From Syngnathus acus (taxonomy: Eukaryota; Chordata; Actinopteri; Syngnathiformes; Syngnathidae): a DNA stretch of 64,000 bases. Where the stretch lies: positions 19,566,956 through 19,630,955 of the forward strand of contig NC_051095.1 in NCBI RefSeq assembly GCF_901709675.1, written 5' to 3'. The translations under genes were made by a program, and so were the position numbers. The first letter of the stretch is position 1. The number at the start of each line of letters is the position of its first letter. A model generated the notes under the pieces. It was not told where the DNA came from and searched no databases. It saw only the letters and a program-made list of their open reading frames with translations. Below are positions 1-18,542 of the stretch, piece after piece.

Positions 1-1239
1 ATGCCAACCACAGGTTGATTTTCCAAATCAAATCCGTACTTTTAAGGTAATGCTGTATATGAGTTTGAAACGATATTAAAGGGTAGTTTACAGTATACTT
101 ATGGTTTAAAACTTTTGGCAAATCGCAAATAGTTCTCACTATATTTTCTTTGTCTTTTCTATCTTCATTAAGTTGCTTTAGCAACTTCCATAATACACTG
201 TTTGCAGTTCAATTTACGAAAATGTGAAGACTTGACTTAATTTGCTTGATTTCTGCCCCAGTAACTTGGTACTTGCATAAAACTTAGAGATTTAACACGT
301 TTCCCTACTCACCTTCCTTTTGTTTAGATTGTAGAATTTTCTTAGCGACGCACAGAGCTGTTTCTCCTCTTTCAATACGTTAGTAGGCGCACACGCATTT
401 TCTAGATCCCAGGCTAGAAACTCAGAACAGACTAAAGTCATGTTTATTATCTTAGCAGCTCTTGTCGCTAGACAAGCTCCGACTTGACAGGACGGACGGA
501 ATAGTCGGTTGCACTTTAGTTGTGCGTCTCACTTGAATGGGCCCGATGAACAACTTGTTAATTTTATTTTTATTTAAATTTTATTTAATTTTAACACATT
601 CCTTTTTTGATCAAGGAATTATATTATTCACGTTGAAACATGTTCGACAATAGGATACATAACATTTTAAGCGTTAGGCCCAACGAAATACAAGAGGGGA
701 ACAAGTTAGATATAGTTAGGATTTTACTCTCAAATATAATATCAAAAGAGTGGTTATTTTTTTAATTAGCAGCAGAAAATGTAACATTTGTCGTAGACTC
801 CTAACCTTCGCCGTCAAAGCTCATCGCCAACAAGTCATTTGAAATATTAAGTCCGGGCAACAAAGAGGAAGGAAAAGGCGGTTGCACCAATTGATTTTAT
901 ATGTGCTCCACTTAAATGGGCCCCTTTTTCTTACAGATTTCTATTTTTATTTAGGTATCATCTATTTACAATAATATTAGTCCTACCTTACTATATAAAT
1001 AACTAAAGTCAATTATTATCCATTTAATAGCTATTTTCACAACCCAAAAAACTTGCGCTTTGCGCTGACTCTCGTTACCGGAAGTGTGTCTTGCTTGAAT
1101 GGGCCGGCGGCTAAGCTAGGCCGTTTGTCGCACGTTACCTGCGAGTTGAATTTATACATGAAAAGGCGCTATTTTCCGTTTTAGGCCACATTAGTTTGTA
1201 TCTTTTTCGCTCACTCCTTAAGGCAAAACGGATTAAAAC
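1..1239 (+). promoter_or_regulatory. ncbp1: ncbp1 upstream region and probable promoter
   Basis: AT-rich sequence with no gene. The last ~180 bases before the ncbp1 start become more GC-rich and carry a consensus ETS-type site, ACCGGAAGTG, at 1077-1086, typical of TATA-less housekeeping promoters. A word close to CTTGAATGGGCC occurs three times on this strand, near 532, 911 and 1095, each preceded by a GTG-rich stretch. The transcription start was not located, so the promoter call rests on position and the ETS-like site. Confidence 0.5.
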
Positions 1240-4200
1240 ATGTCCAGGAGACGACATAGCGACTCCTATGACGGTAAGTTGGACTTTTACGTAGTCGTTT
1301 TTGCACGTTGGGGCAAATGTATTGCGGCCAGTCGCAAGTAACCAATTGGATTGGTTAACTCTGCTTCCCGCTGCACATTTCTTTTGTAAACTGTCTTGGA
1401 GAGGAAATGAACATGAAATATTCTTAAAATGTGATCGTTCGTTCGTATTTTTGACCACTTATGTATTTGCATAGTTACAATACTGTCATATATGTTTCGT
1501 TCATGGGGAATGTTTTTAGCTTTTGAGGTAGCATCGAGTACCAGAGGCAGACATGTTTATTTACCCTTTTGTCATTTTAAAACACACACGCACACGCACC
1601 AGCTAGAAAGAAACAATCATGCAGTAATATACTTTTTGGTCATAGCGTCCAGTAGAAATTGTCTACATTCAAATAGGAAAATGAAAAGAGTGTTTGTTTT
1701 GTATGAAATTCCAGTCAACACTGAACTGGGTGAGGGACAGAACTTGCCAGTAGTAGCCGCCACGCCCCCAAAATAAATGTTTATAATTGCCTCATATTAA
1801 AAACCTAAATATATCCCAAAGTATGATCTTATGTCTCGAGTAATCTAAGCTAATTTTACAACATTACTCTTAAAAATAGGGTTGTGCGAAAAAACATGCG
1901 ATATGTGATATGGCTGTTGAATGTTGCAATATCGACCTTATTACAATAGTTAACATAAATTTGGGGGGGGAAATTACATTTTTACTATCTAATGATTTAT
2001 TTTTTTATGCTGGAAAATAACCAATCTAAATGAGTTCTTCGTTAATTAATTGGAAGTAACCTTGAGGATGTTCAACTATTGGATGGCAATCCACATTGAA
2101 GTTTGCGTCTAACTAGCCTAGTCCAGATAAAAGCATACAATCCCATTAAAAAAATGCATGTCTTTGAGATATGCACATTGCACAGGTTTAAGTAGGGCTG
2201 CACAATTTGTCCAAAAACTATTTCAATATTGATATTTTTTCGATATATTGTGCAGCCCTACTTAAAGGTCAATCGCTTACAACAAAGCACGTCAAAAATA
2301 CGGCAGTATTTCTCACATTGAGACACAATTGAACTTGGTGACTGCCACACTGTTAACACTAACAGCTAGGACACAAGTCAAAAAGGTGACAAGGATGCTC
2401 TGACACAAGTGTGACAAATGACAATTATAGGGGTACACAAGTAACAAGGATTTTGTGGTTTTGAATGCCTTTAAAATGATCATTTTGGCTTCTCCAATGT
2501 GGAACCAACAGAAGGCCAGGATCACAAGAGGAGGAGAACCTCCGAGGCCACCGATATTGAAGACAGCCTGGAGTCTTTGATATGCAATGTGGGAGAAAAG
2601 GTAACTCTATTGTACTGAAAGCCATGTTGCACGTCAAGGGGATATTTGCAAAGCGGTTATGCAAACTTAACATATTTAATTAGCCTTTTAGCATTCGATA
2701 AGATTCCAAATAACCTCCACTTTAGGGCCCACGAAGTGCACTTGCGTTTGCAGATATTGTTATTTTAGAGATGTATTTTGGGGGCAACAGCAACAATTGT
2801 GTTTTAATGTTTGTTTGGACAGAGCAAGTCGTCCTTAGAGAGCAACCTGGAAGGGCTCGCCGGCGTGCTGGAGGCTGACCTTCCTAACTACAAAAACAAA
2901 ATCCTTCGCATTTTATGTTCAGTGTAAGTCAAACGACTCATCTCACACGCAGTCGCAAACGCGCACACACACACTTAGTGTAGTGGCTGTAATCAACTGT
3001 GTCGCATCGGCAGGGCTCGCCTCCTCCCCGAGAAGCTGACTGTGTACACGACGCTGGTGGGCCTCCTCAACGCCAGGAACTACAACTTTGGCGGCGAGTT
3101 TGTGGAGGCCATGATCCGGCAGCTGAAGGAGACTCTGAAGAACAACCTCTACAACGAGGCCGTTTACTTGGTAAACTAGTGCAACACACCACCACAGCTG
3201 CAGTCTTTTTGTGCTATTAACATGTCTCGTTTAGGTGCGCTTCCTGTCCGACTTGGTCAACTGCCACGTGATTGCCGCTCCATCCATGGTGGCCATGTTT
3301 GAGAACTTTGTCAGTGTTATGCAGGAGGAAGATGTGCCACAGGTATTTTCATTTGAGTTATCACACACTTGATAAGGTGTCATAAAGTGGTTCTTGTGTC
3401 TTTGGATGCAAAGGTTCGATCGGATTGGTTTGTGTACGTGGTGCTGTCCTGCCTGCCATGGGTGGGCAAGGAACTTTATGAGAAGAAGGATGTGGAGATG
3501 GACCGACTCCTCAGCCAGATTGAAGGCTACCTCAAGTAGGACTTGACTTGAACAAAACTCACGTCACCCTTAACAGCTTGACAGTTTTTTTTCTTAGAAC
3601 CTTATGAACCATTTTCCAGAATTAAATCTATTGTCTTTAGGCTATGAATAATGGAACAAATAGAATCCAAGTGTGACTTTTCTACGGTTTCTAATCTTCT
3701 TTTTTGCACAAAACATGACTTAACCACAAAATTACTTGCTTTTACTTTGAAATGGGACTCCAAGCTCATGAGAATATTTGAATTCATATTTGTTTAATTC
3801 ACTGACTCAGAATTCTTTTAAACATCACCTCTAGTCTTGCAAGATTAAGATAGTTTTAAAAATTCAAATGAAAACACCTTAATACAACTTAGTTATGATA
3901 AGAGTGCATCTCTTCTTACAAAACAGAAAAACTACAAAAAGTCCTAACTGCTAGCTGAAAATATATAGTTCTATGCAATATTACTTTTTGAAACTCGGGT
4001 AGAAGGTAGATGTATATTCACAAGATCAATTATTTTCACAATTATTTACTATTTACAATTACCATTTACAATTATTATTTACTTATCAACTTTTACTCCT
4101 AAATGCACAATTACTCCAATATAAGAACTTTTTTTGTGAAACTAATAGTTTTCTTTTGGGGAAATATGACAGTGTTTGTCTGATTTCATTCCGATTTCAT

Positions 4201-7200
4201 CAATGTTAACTTGACAAATATGCAGGAGGAAGATGTGCCACAGGTATTTTCATTTGAGTAATAAAAGAATTTATTTTTCATCATTGTTCCTAGTATGCTT
4301 TACTAACCTTCTATTTTCACCATTAATGGTCCCCTGCTTGTTACGTTCATGAGACATTGATGACTGAGGGTTCATCTTCTTCCTGTTCTTTTCAGGAGGC
4401 GAGTTAAGACTCATCTCCCAATGCTTCAGGTGTGGACTGCTGAGAAGCCGCACCCTCAAGAAGAGGTGAGAAATTGACAACTAAGACAATTAAATAAAAA
4501 CAAATCTCAACCCTAACCCAGAATATGTGTCCTGGCAGTACCTGGACTGCCTTTGGGCACAGATCCAGAAGCTGAAGAAGGACCGCTGGCAGGAGCGTCA
4601 TATCCTGCGTCCATACATCGCCTTTGACAGCGTGCTGTGCGAGGCTCTGCAGCATAACCTGCCGCCCTTCACGCCGCCAGGACACATGCCCAACGCACAG
4701 TACCCCATGCCCCGCATCATTTTCCGCATGTTCGACTACACGGACGCACCCGAGGTAAACCATTTTGGCACATGACTGCTGCACCCTGAGATAATAATCA
4801 CAGGTATCAAGGCTCTTGCAATTAATTCAATTTAGCTAATTAATGACTTCATTTGAGGAGTAATTTTGAGTCGTGTTTTTTTTTTTTTTTTAATACTCGG
4901 GACAATACTTTTTTTAACCAATAAATATGACATGTATTTTAGTTGGCCTGTTTTGTTAAGTTGATCAACATGACCACATCAATCACAAAAAGTGCTCGCC
5001 GCAATTTTTCTTTTTTTGCCCCACGGCATTGCTAACACCATTTCACACCATCCACACTATTCCAGGTCACATCAGTCCATAGTTCAAAGCCACTTAAGAC
5101 CTTTTCACAGTCTGTTGGGAACCTCTCTTAGTGGTGCATTAAAAATAAAATAGGCCCATTATTAATTTTTACTTTATTATTATTTTTTTTTATTTATAAC
5201 TGCGCCCTTCTGTCTTAGTTGTCAAATGCTCTCTTTATTATGTGTTTATTTTTCATGTATTGTTATCTTGTGTGACCACTGTATGTTGCTATCAGGGTCC
5301 GGTCATGCCCGGCAGTCATTCAGTGGAGCGGTTTGTCATCGAAGAGAACTTGCACTGCATCATGAAGACTCACTGGAAAGAACGCAGAACTTGGTAAAGT
5401 TCTATCCATAGTTCCTCTATAATTTTTCGTTGGAGTTTTTCATTTGGTTGGAACAGATTAATTGAATTTTCTGTTATTTTAATAGGAAAATACTATGTTT
5501 TGAAGTTTTTGGAACAATGGTCATAAAAATGTTTCTCATCAGGCAAGGCATCCTTGTTTCCACAAAAAACCTTACTTGTTGTTTATATTACAGCGCCGCT
5601 CAGTTGCTCAGCTACCCCGGCAAAAATAAGATCCCGCTCAACTATCACATTGTGGAGGTGTGCTTATTTCTTTGCTATAATTAACAAAATCATATGTAAC
5701 CCATATTTTGACAATATTCTCCTCCCACCTTCAGGTGATTTTTGGAGAACTTTTTCAGCTGCCCTCTCCGCCTCACATTGATGTAATGTACACGTCGCTG
5801 CTGATTGAACTGTGTAAACTGCAGCCAGGCTCACTACCACAAGTTGTATCCTAACCTGTATTGGGAAAAAAATGACATTGTTTTTAATTGTCAACTATCA
5901 ATTCTGAATGACTCTCATATATGAGCAAGAATCCTGTCTATTTTTTTTTTTTTTTTTTTAGTTTACCCAATTTGAGGCCGACTGGTGCATTTGACAGGAA
6001 ATGGCCAATCTTTTGTTTCTACTTTCAAAGTCAAATTTTGCCACATATGTTCTCAGTCATGATTGGCTGGCCCACCAAGTCTACCTTTGGTTGAAAGTGC
6101 CACTTGATATCCATTTTCAAGATTTGTTCTTGAACCAACAACCCCAAGGAATTTCAGTGAAATGAGCCTGAAATATTGGTATGATAGATGCTGGACCTCG
6201 AAATACTGAATGGACATTGAATGTTTCTTTAACTGAGCACCTCAGTTGGCTCAAGCCACAGAGATGCTCTATATGCGACTGGACACTATGAACACCACCT
6301 GTATCGACAGGTAATGCGTCTTTTCCTCCGCTGCGATGAAGGGCCACACTCATTTTTTTCCTGTCTTACCCTGGCCCTTATCTTGGTTTCAGACTAATCA
6401 ACTGGTTCTCCCACCATTTGAGCAACTTCCAGTTTCGATGGAGCTGGGATGACTGGTGAGCAGCGAAGCTTCTAAATATAAAATCTGAATATTTATCGTC
6501 AGCAGGCTCGATTGACCCTTTGTTGTGTCGATTTTGTGAAGGGCTGACTGTTTGACATTGGATCTGGAGAAACCCAAACCCAAATTTGTCAAAGAGGTTC
6601 TGGAGAAGTGTATGAGGTATGGAATTATTTTCCCATGATTAAATACAAATGTGTTACATAAGAGGCCATTAAATATGGTGTCATTGGGGTGCAATAGATG
6701 CATATACTAGATACCAGTGACGTGCGGTGAGGTTCATGACTGGGGAGGCACTGACGTCACCCCCAAAATGGGCCTGCGGGCCATAGTTTGGATACCCTTG
6801 CTGTAAAGGAAAGGAGAACATTTCATAGCTTTTGTGACAGTTGTAATTTGTGTATATTATATGTATATTTTAATATAAGTATAGTTTAGATAAGATACAT
6901 TTTTGTAATTCTCAAGTATATTAAACATGTAAATATGGTGCTTTAGAGGTGTGTACTTTATGATGTAAATATATAATATGTATTTTTTTTCTGTGAATGG
7001 ATGAATGTGCGTTATGCAGGTTGTCCTACCACCAGAGAATTGTGGAAATTGTCCCGTCCACCTTCGCCGCTCTCATTCCAGCCGACCCTATCTTCGTTTA
7101 CAAATATGAGACCGAAAATGCTTGTAAGCCTTTTTGTCGTTGTTTAGAAACTGCCAAAAGATCTGAAAAAGGTTATATCCACATTTTCATGTCTCAGCAA

Positions 7201-10200
7201 TGTTGCCGGGTTACCCCGTCTCAATCATCGTCTGCAACGCCATCAAGAACCGAGCATCCAACGAGGAGATTCTCACTATCCTCAAAGACGTGCCCAACCC
7301 CAACCAGGATGACGACGACGGTTGTTAGTTTTTTAACAGTTATTTAACATCTTTGACACTGTCAGGATTTAGGCCTATGAACGTAAATATTGGACATTTA
7401 CGCTTCTTCGTCTCCTGGCAGACGAAGGCGAGAGTTTTAATCCGCTGAAGGTGGACGTCTTCTTGCAGACCCTTCTTCACCTGGCCGCCAAATCATTCAG
7501 CCATTCGTTCAGCGCCCTTGGCAAGTAAGTTCACCCCAGAGCCTTGAAAACGTGCCACTGAATCAATAATGCTCAAAGTCTGGGTGTTCAGTTTACATGA
7601 GAGCTTTTTGGAATTTGGTTACCTCACCTGACAAGGTCAGAATATGTAACAGCTGTGTGTAATGCAGTGTGTGTAAGCAAATTGTTCAAGGAATACGCGT
7701 GGATGAACCAGGTTGTTTTCTCCATTGTCTTATTTCGTGGAAATGATCAATGACATCATTGAAACATTGCTCAGATTTGACAATAGTCGATCACCAACTT
7801 TGCATATGATGTAAAATATGGAACGATTTTGATCCACTCAGCGAGATCAGTGTACAATCTACAGACACCACCTAAGATTTACTGTCGTTTTAGCTATTTT
7901 CCAAAGTGAACCCACTAATAATAGGTATATGCTGGTCTTGCCTGCAGGTTTCACGAGATCCTGAAGAATCTCACAGAGAGTGACGAAGGCAAACTGCACA
8001 TTCTCAAGGTGGTCTACCAGGCGTGGAAGAACCACCCACAGGTAGGACGCCAACCTACCCCAGCCCCTACCCTTCAATAAGCAGGAAATGTCAGTCTGCT
8101 GGTTGTCTGCTCACGTTTTTGAACATTTGAATCCTTTTAGATGATCGCAGTGCTGGTGGATAAAATGATCCGCACGCAGATTGTGGACTGCGCTGCTGTG
8201 GCCAACTGGCTTTTCTCTCAGGACATGGCTCACGAGTTCACTAGGTATGTACTGAGTCTACTTCCTCATCCACGTCCACAAACGAGATGGTCTACATTCT
8301 CTCTTTCATCTGACCCAGACTTTACATATGGGAGATTTTGCACTCGACCATCCGGAAGATGAACAAACACGTCCAGAAGATCCAGACAGAGCTGGAAGAG
8401 GCCAAGGACAAACTAGAGAAGCAGCAGAACAAGAGGGTACAAGTTAATCAATTTTGATTTGGAGTCACAATCTTGCAGGCACCACGGGCACTGTCCCCAG
8501 CACCAGGCGGCACTTGTACCGACCGATCGCTGCTATTCGTCTCCCATGCTGGCCTCCTTAGCTTGACCATGATGGAGCATTGTCTTCATCTCTCTGGGCT
8601 CTCTGCTTTCACCCCTCTGGTTGTTTTCCAAGGTCATTTCCTTCAGCTTATGGTACATGTCCAGCCCCATGAGGGTTGGAGAGAGCCAGCCGATGGCGAT
8701 GGAGATCAAGAGGTACACATCTTCCGTGTGCAACACGTCAAGGCACATGACGCGTCACTTGCTCCAGCCATCCATTGTGTACCCTGTGAGAGAGGTGCCG
8801 TGGGGGGCATTGTGGCTCCCCAGTTCCTGGACGTCGAGTGAAGATGGTCTGGTCGATTGCTCTGAAGGCCCAGTTTAGGAGATCCATTGTATAAGATAGA
8901 GTTAATGAAGTGCCTGTTGCTGCAGCTTAGAGGTCTATCCCCGGTGTGCCCTCAAGATTGAAACTCCATCTCATATTTATGTGTTTCATAATCAACATTC
9001 AGCATTCCCCAACATTGTTTTTGAGTTTTAGTATCAACATTAAACAACAGTGTTGATGGGTTTTGGTATCAACACTTGCACATCAACAGCACAGGCGCCA
9101 GCCCCTATTATAGACATAATACAAGAGATTTCAAAGCACAAGTCACAGTAGATTTCATATGGAATACGTCTCATATAACACATTGTATGTTTTGTATCAG
9201 TAGTCTCTTCACAAGTCTTTAGATTTGCAGACATCTTGGTTCCTGCATTTAATTTGTTCCAGTAGTTTAACACCAGCTACGGAAAGTGTGTGGCTTCTTA
9301 ATGTTGAGTTTATTTGCAGGTGCTCAAATATCAACAGCCCTCAGACACCAAGGTTATTTTGTCTCAGCAGTGGGATATTGGTAGACGTGTCAAACTTCAC
9401 ACTCGTTTCCCAACTTGTTGCATCTCCGTTACTACTCATAAAAGATTTGTGGGTGGATTTCAACATAGTCTGTCTACCTGTCTGCTTACGTCGGGCAGCC
9501 GAGGGACAGCGGGGACGAAGAAGACATGGAGAAGAACAGCGAGGACGAGGAGGTTCAGCTGGAGGAACAGATCGAGAGGCTGCAGGAGAAGGTGGAGTCG
9601 GCCCAGAGCGAGCAGAAGAACCTCTTCCTCGTCATCTTCCAGGTCAAAATCTGTCACTTTTCGGACACTAATTGAATTCCAAGAGTTTCCCGATTTTGAC
9701 TTAGCATAGCAAACATTTCCTTTTGTAATGGTCATCCACACATTTTTAACCTTTCTGGGGTGTCATCAAAAAGTCTCTGAATGAAATCTTGCATGATGTC
9801 ATGTGCGATGATATTTTTCCTGAATTTACGTTTGTTGGCTTTGCTACATCGACTGCTCATTTTCTTCGATTGTCGTTATTACATCTTTGAACTTTCTGTG
9901 ATGTGAAGTCTTTTTGTCCTGGGATTTTTATTTTTATTTTTTTTGCTTTGCTTACGGCAAGTACTATTTCCTGTTCTTCATTCATCTGCACTTTTTTGTG
10001 GTATGTTTTTGTGGTACAATCAAAATTCGAGCAAGCTACCCGCAATGACATTTTAACTCTGGCTTTTCCCCAAATTTAGGATTTTTATTTCTTAGGCTAC
10101 ATCATTCTAATCTCATTTCTCTTTTCAGTGCTCATCATATTTTAATCTCTTTTGCTGTGCCATCTCAAAAGTGACCATGAACTCTCACAAATGAACAGTT

Positions 10201-10744
10201 TCCCCCCCCAATTTTCAGATTTTAATTTCTTCATGCTCCCTTCAGATTCTTCTTATATAGTCATTTCTTTTAATCTTTCTGTGGTACCATTAATGATTAT
10301 TATTTTGAAAGTCTCGCGTTACTTTCTGCTCAACAACTTTATTCCTAAATTTGCAACTTACTGTCATTGCCACTTTTGTTTACCCGTTTCTAGTAATCTT
10401 TGGGAGAAACAATTGTAAATTAACAGCCATTTTCCATGTGGCCCGGCAGCGCTTCATCATGCTCTTGACAGAACATCTGGTGCGCTGCGAGACAGGCAGC
10501 GTAAATGTCAGCACGCCATGGTACAAGAACTGCGTGGAGAGGCTGCAGCAGATCTTTCTCATGGTAACATACACATGCACACTGGCGCACACAATGAAGT
10601 ACTCACATGAATCTTGCCATTCCTCATCAGCACCACGTGATCATCCAGCAGTACATGGGCACATTGGAAAACCTGCTTTTCACGGCCGAGCTGGACCACC
10701 ACATCCTTGCCGTCTATCAGCAGTTTTGCGCCCTTCAGCTCTGA
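1240..10744 (+). CDS. ncbp1: Nuclear cap-binding protein subunit 1 (CBP80), complete, 23 coding exons
   Basis: Large subunit of the nuclear cap-binding complex. With CBP20 it binds the m7G cap of Pol II transcripts and links capping to splicing, export and decay. Coding exons: 1240-1273, 2512-2600, 2823-2923, 3014-3170, 3235-3342, 3414-3535, 4396-4465, 4539-4754, 5296-5393, 5594-5657, 5735-5845, 6246-6310, 6393-6455, 6542-6616, 7020-7123, 7198-7320, 7422-7524, 7948-8041, 8141-8244, 8319-8436, 9499-9642, 10450-10563, 10631-10744. All junctions keep frame and give 796 aa, against about 790 in human. It starts MSRRRHSD and has a basic nuclear-localisation patch KRRR at residues 17-20. The MIF4G region begins in exons 2-4 ([30 protein letters not shown]), and further strongly conserved blocks run to the end (VERLQQIFL). 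An acidic run after NPNQ lies near residue 530. Intron 11 looks U12-type and intron 16 has an unusual GTTGTT donor. Identification is from remembered CBP80 sequence and is very secure. Confidence 0.97.
2188..2266. repeat. Palindromic miniature element in ncbp1 intron 1
   Basis: A near-perfect inverted repeat. The left arm TTTAAGTAGGGCTGCACAAT is answered by its reverse complement ending at about 2266, with an AT-rich centre. The GTAGGGCTGC terminus recurs near 23,062, which supports a dispersed DNA-transposon-derived MITE. Confidence 0.7.
4219..4259 (+). repeat. Exact 41-bp copy of the ncbp1 exon 5 end plus donor, inside intron 6
   Basis: Identical to 3318-3358, which holds the last 25 coding bases of exon 5, the GT donor and the first 16 bases of intron 5. 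The copy lies about 900 bases downstream, in intron 6, just before exon 7 (4396). It carries an intact splice donor at 4244 but the sequence before it does not match exon 5, so it is a fragment and not a duplicated exon. Confidence 0.9.
5846..6245 (+). other. ncbp1: Probable U12-type (minor spliceosome) intron of ncbp1
   Basis: Intron 11. The donor reads GTATCCTAA, matching the U12 5' splice consensus RTATCCT. A U12-like branch-site word TTCTTTAAC sits at 6225-6233, about 12 bases before the CAG acceptor. No polypyrimidine tract precedes the acceptor (GAGCACCTCAG). The exon junction Q-V/L-A-Q is phase 0 and fixed by homology, so these are the real splice sites. Confidence 0.8.
8437..9498. other. 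ncbp1 intron 20
   Basis: The longest intron in the 3' half of ncbp1 that is not tandem-repetitive. It contains the antisense broken reading frame at 8533-8887. The remainder (8,890-9,498) shows only short TATCAACA-like direct repeats near 9,000-9,080 and no exon. Confidence 0.6.
8533..8887 (-). pseudogene. Unidentified broken reading frame, antisense in ncbp1 intron 20
   Basis: Reading leftward from an ATG at 8887-8885, a first frame gives about 49 codons beginning [16 protein letters not shown] and stops near 8738. A second frame, shifted by one base, opens at 8748 and runs to 8533. It contains LDVLHTED and a hydrophobic stretch, [12 protein letters not shown], that could be a membrane segment, then a charged tail ([12 protein letters not shown]). 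The composition looks protein-like and GC-rich compared with the intron around it. I do not recognise the family. It could be a retrocopy with a frameshift, a single exon of a nested gene, or chance. No poly(A) tract or promoter was seen. Confidence 0.35.
9880..10440. repeat. Decayed long-period tandem repeat in ncbp1 intron 21
   Basis: Poly-T/C-rich blocks recur about every 150-170 bases. Each has TTTTAATTTCTT-like text, then a CTGTGGTACC-like word, then a CTC-rich segment, then CCAAATTT or CCAATTTT. Examples are near 10,010-10,090, 10,155-10,230 and 10,275-10,350. Identity between units is low, so the boundaries are approximate. Confidence 0.5.
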
Positions 10745-12392
10745 AAATCTTCTGCGCAACTTTCCAGCTCTTGCATCAAGAAACCCCTCAGCCATTGAAA
10801 AAGAAATGTTTACGATGCTGTTCTTTTTTAGTTTTGTTTTTTTTTGTTTAAAATATCGGTCCCCTTGTTGAACTTCAAGTCCAGAGTGATCCTTTCAACT
10901 TTTTTTTTTTTTTTAAATATTTGTTTTATGTGAAATTGAAAATGAATTAAAACTCCAAAGTACTTTAAACCACGTCTTAGTCTGTTTTTTTTAATGAATT
11001 GCGTGAAGTAAACATGTGAAATACAGCTCTGTACATTATTAGAGTAAGCATTGTTCGTTTGTTGGTTTTATAGAAAGCTATCAACCAAAATTGCAGCGTG
11101 CTAAATATAGTGGAGTATTCTTTGTATTAGAATTTGGTGATTACTTATTTTATAATTATTTTGGGATTGTATTTTTGACTATTCTTTTTTAATACACTAC
11201 ATACAAATTATGCTCGATTTATTTCAAAATCCTCTACCTAAATGCTGCAAAATAAGGATGTCATGTAAAAATAAAATGAAAGAATTTTAAGATGTACAAA
11301 AAATGAGGTGTATATTTATACTTCATTAAATTTTGTCATCTTGTCCCACATCAGTAGATGCCACAAATTGTATTTTTGTAACATTTTATAAATTTAGATC
11401 CAAATTTCTGCTCAACTTCAAACCCTCTAAATGAATGTTTAATGTCAAATAATATTTTATTTATTTATTTGATTGCACTATGCACAAACCAACTTAAAAT
11501 TAAATTGGAATTCATAAAATGATTTTGTAATTTAAACGAATACATTTTAATAGTATTGCGTTATGTGAATATATGTAATGCTTCTATATGTTTATCTATG
11601 TATACATTTTTCACTCAAACTCATTCTTAAAGTAAAAACCTCAAAACCACCATTTTGTGGCTCATGACTAAAAGTTCCAAACTGAGAAAGGCACACAAGG
11701 TTTATTTACAATTTGCATACAGAGGTCATTTACAATTGGATAATACCATTTTCAACTTTAAAGGGTATAAAATAAAATAAAAATACAGAAAAACCGCTAC
11801 CTCGAACTTAATTCGCTCCGTGATCGGGTTTGTAGGTAGAAATTATGTAGAAGCAATATTTCCCGTAAGAATGAATGCAAAATGTAGAATTAATTATAAG
11901 TGCTTTACCTTGAAAGACGTGATGTCCTGTTATAGGAGTAGGTGCTTGAGAGGCGGTGGGAGGGGGTGTGGAACACACAAGCCTTTATAATGTATATTCT
12001 GAAATATATTTCTTGATATTTGAATTGTATTTTACTGTAATAATTTTGATATATTTGCAGAAATTATCTCTTTTGTAGTTAACGGTTAACACCATAGGAA
12101 TTAGTTTTTGTGATAATTACCTTTTACTCACAAAACATAAAAATGAAATTTTTTTAGTTTAACTAATGACATGATCAAATTAAAACACAAATACAAACCT
12201 AGATAAGGAATCAATAAAAAATAAATTACAATATTGTCAATATTATAAACACACCAACAACACACAATTTCAATCAGGATCCGCTTTCCATCATTTAAAA
12301 ATATCATTCACATAATTCAGATGAAACAAATATTTGGCTCATCTGTTGCAGCACATGCAATGAACAAAATCAAGTTGTATCGTTGTGGATCG
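10745..12392. other. Intergenic spacer between convergent ncbp1 and slc49a3 (3' UTRs)
   Basis: AT-rich. A candidate ncbp1 poly(A) signal ATTAAA lies at 10946-10951, about 200 bases after the stop. The right part is expected to be slc49a3 3' UTR on the other strand; a TTTATT (minus-strand AATAAA) at about 11,702 is one possible signal. I see no other gene. Confidence 0.6.
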
Positions 12393-18542
<6,150 letters not shown>

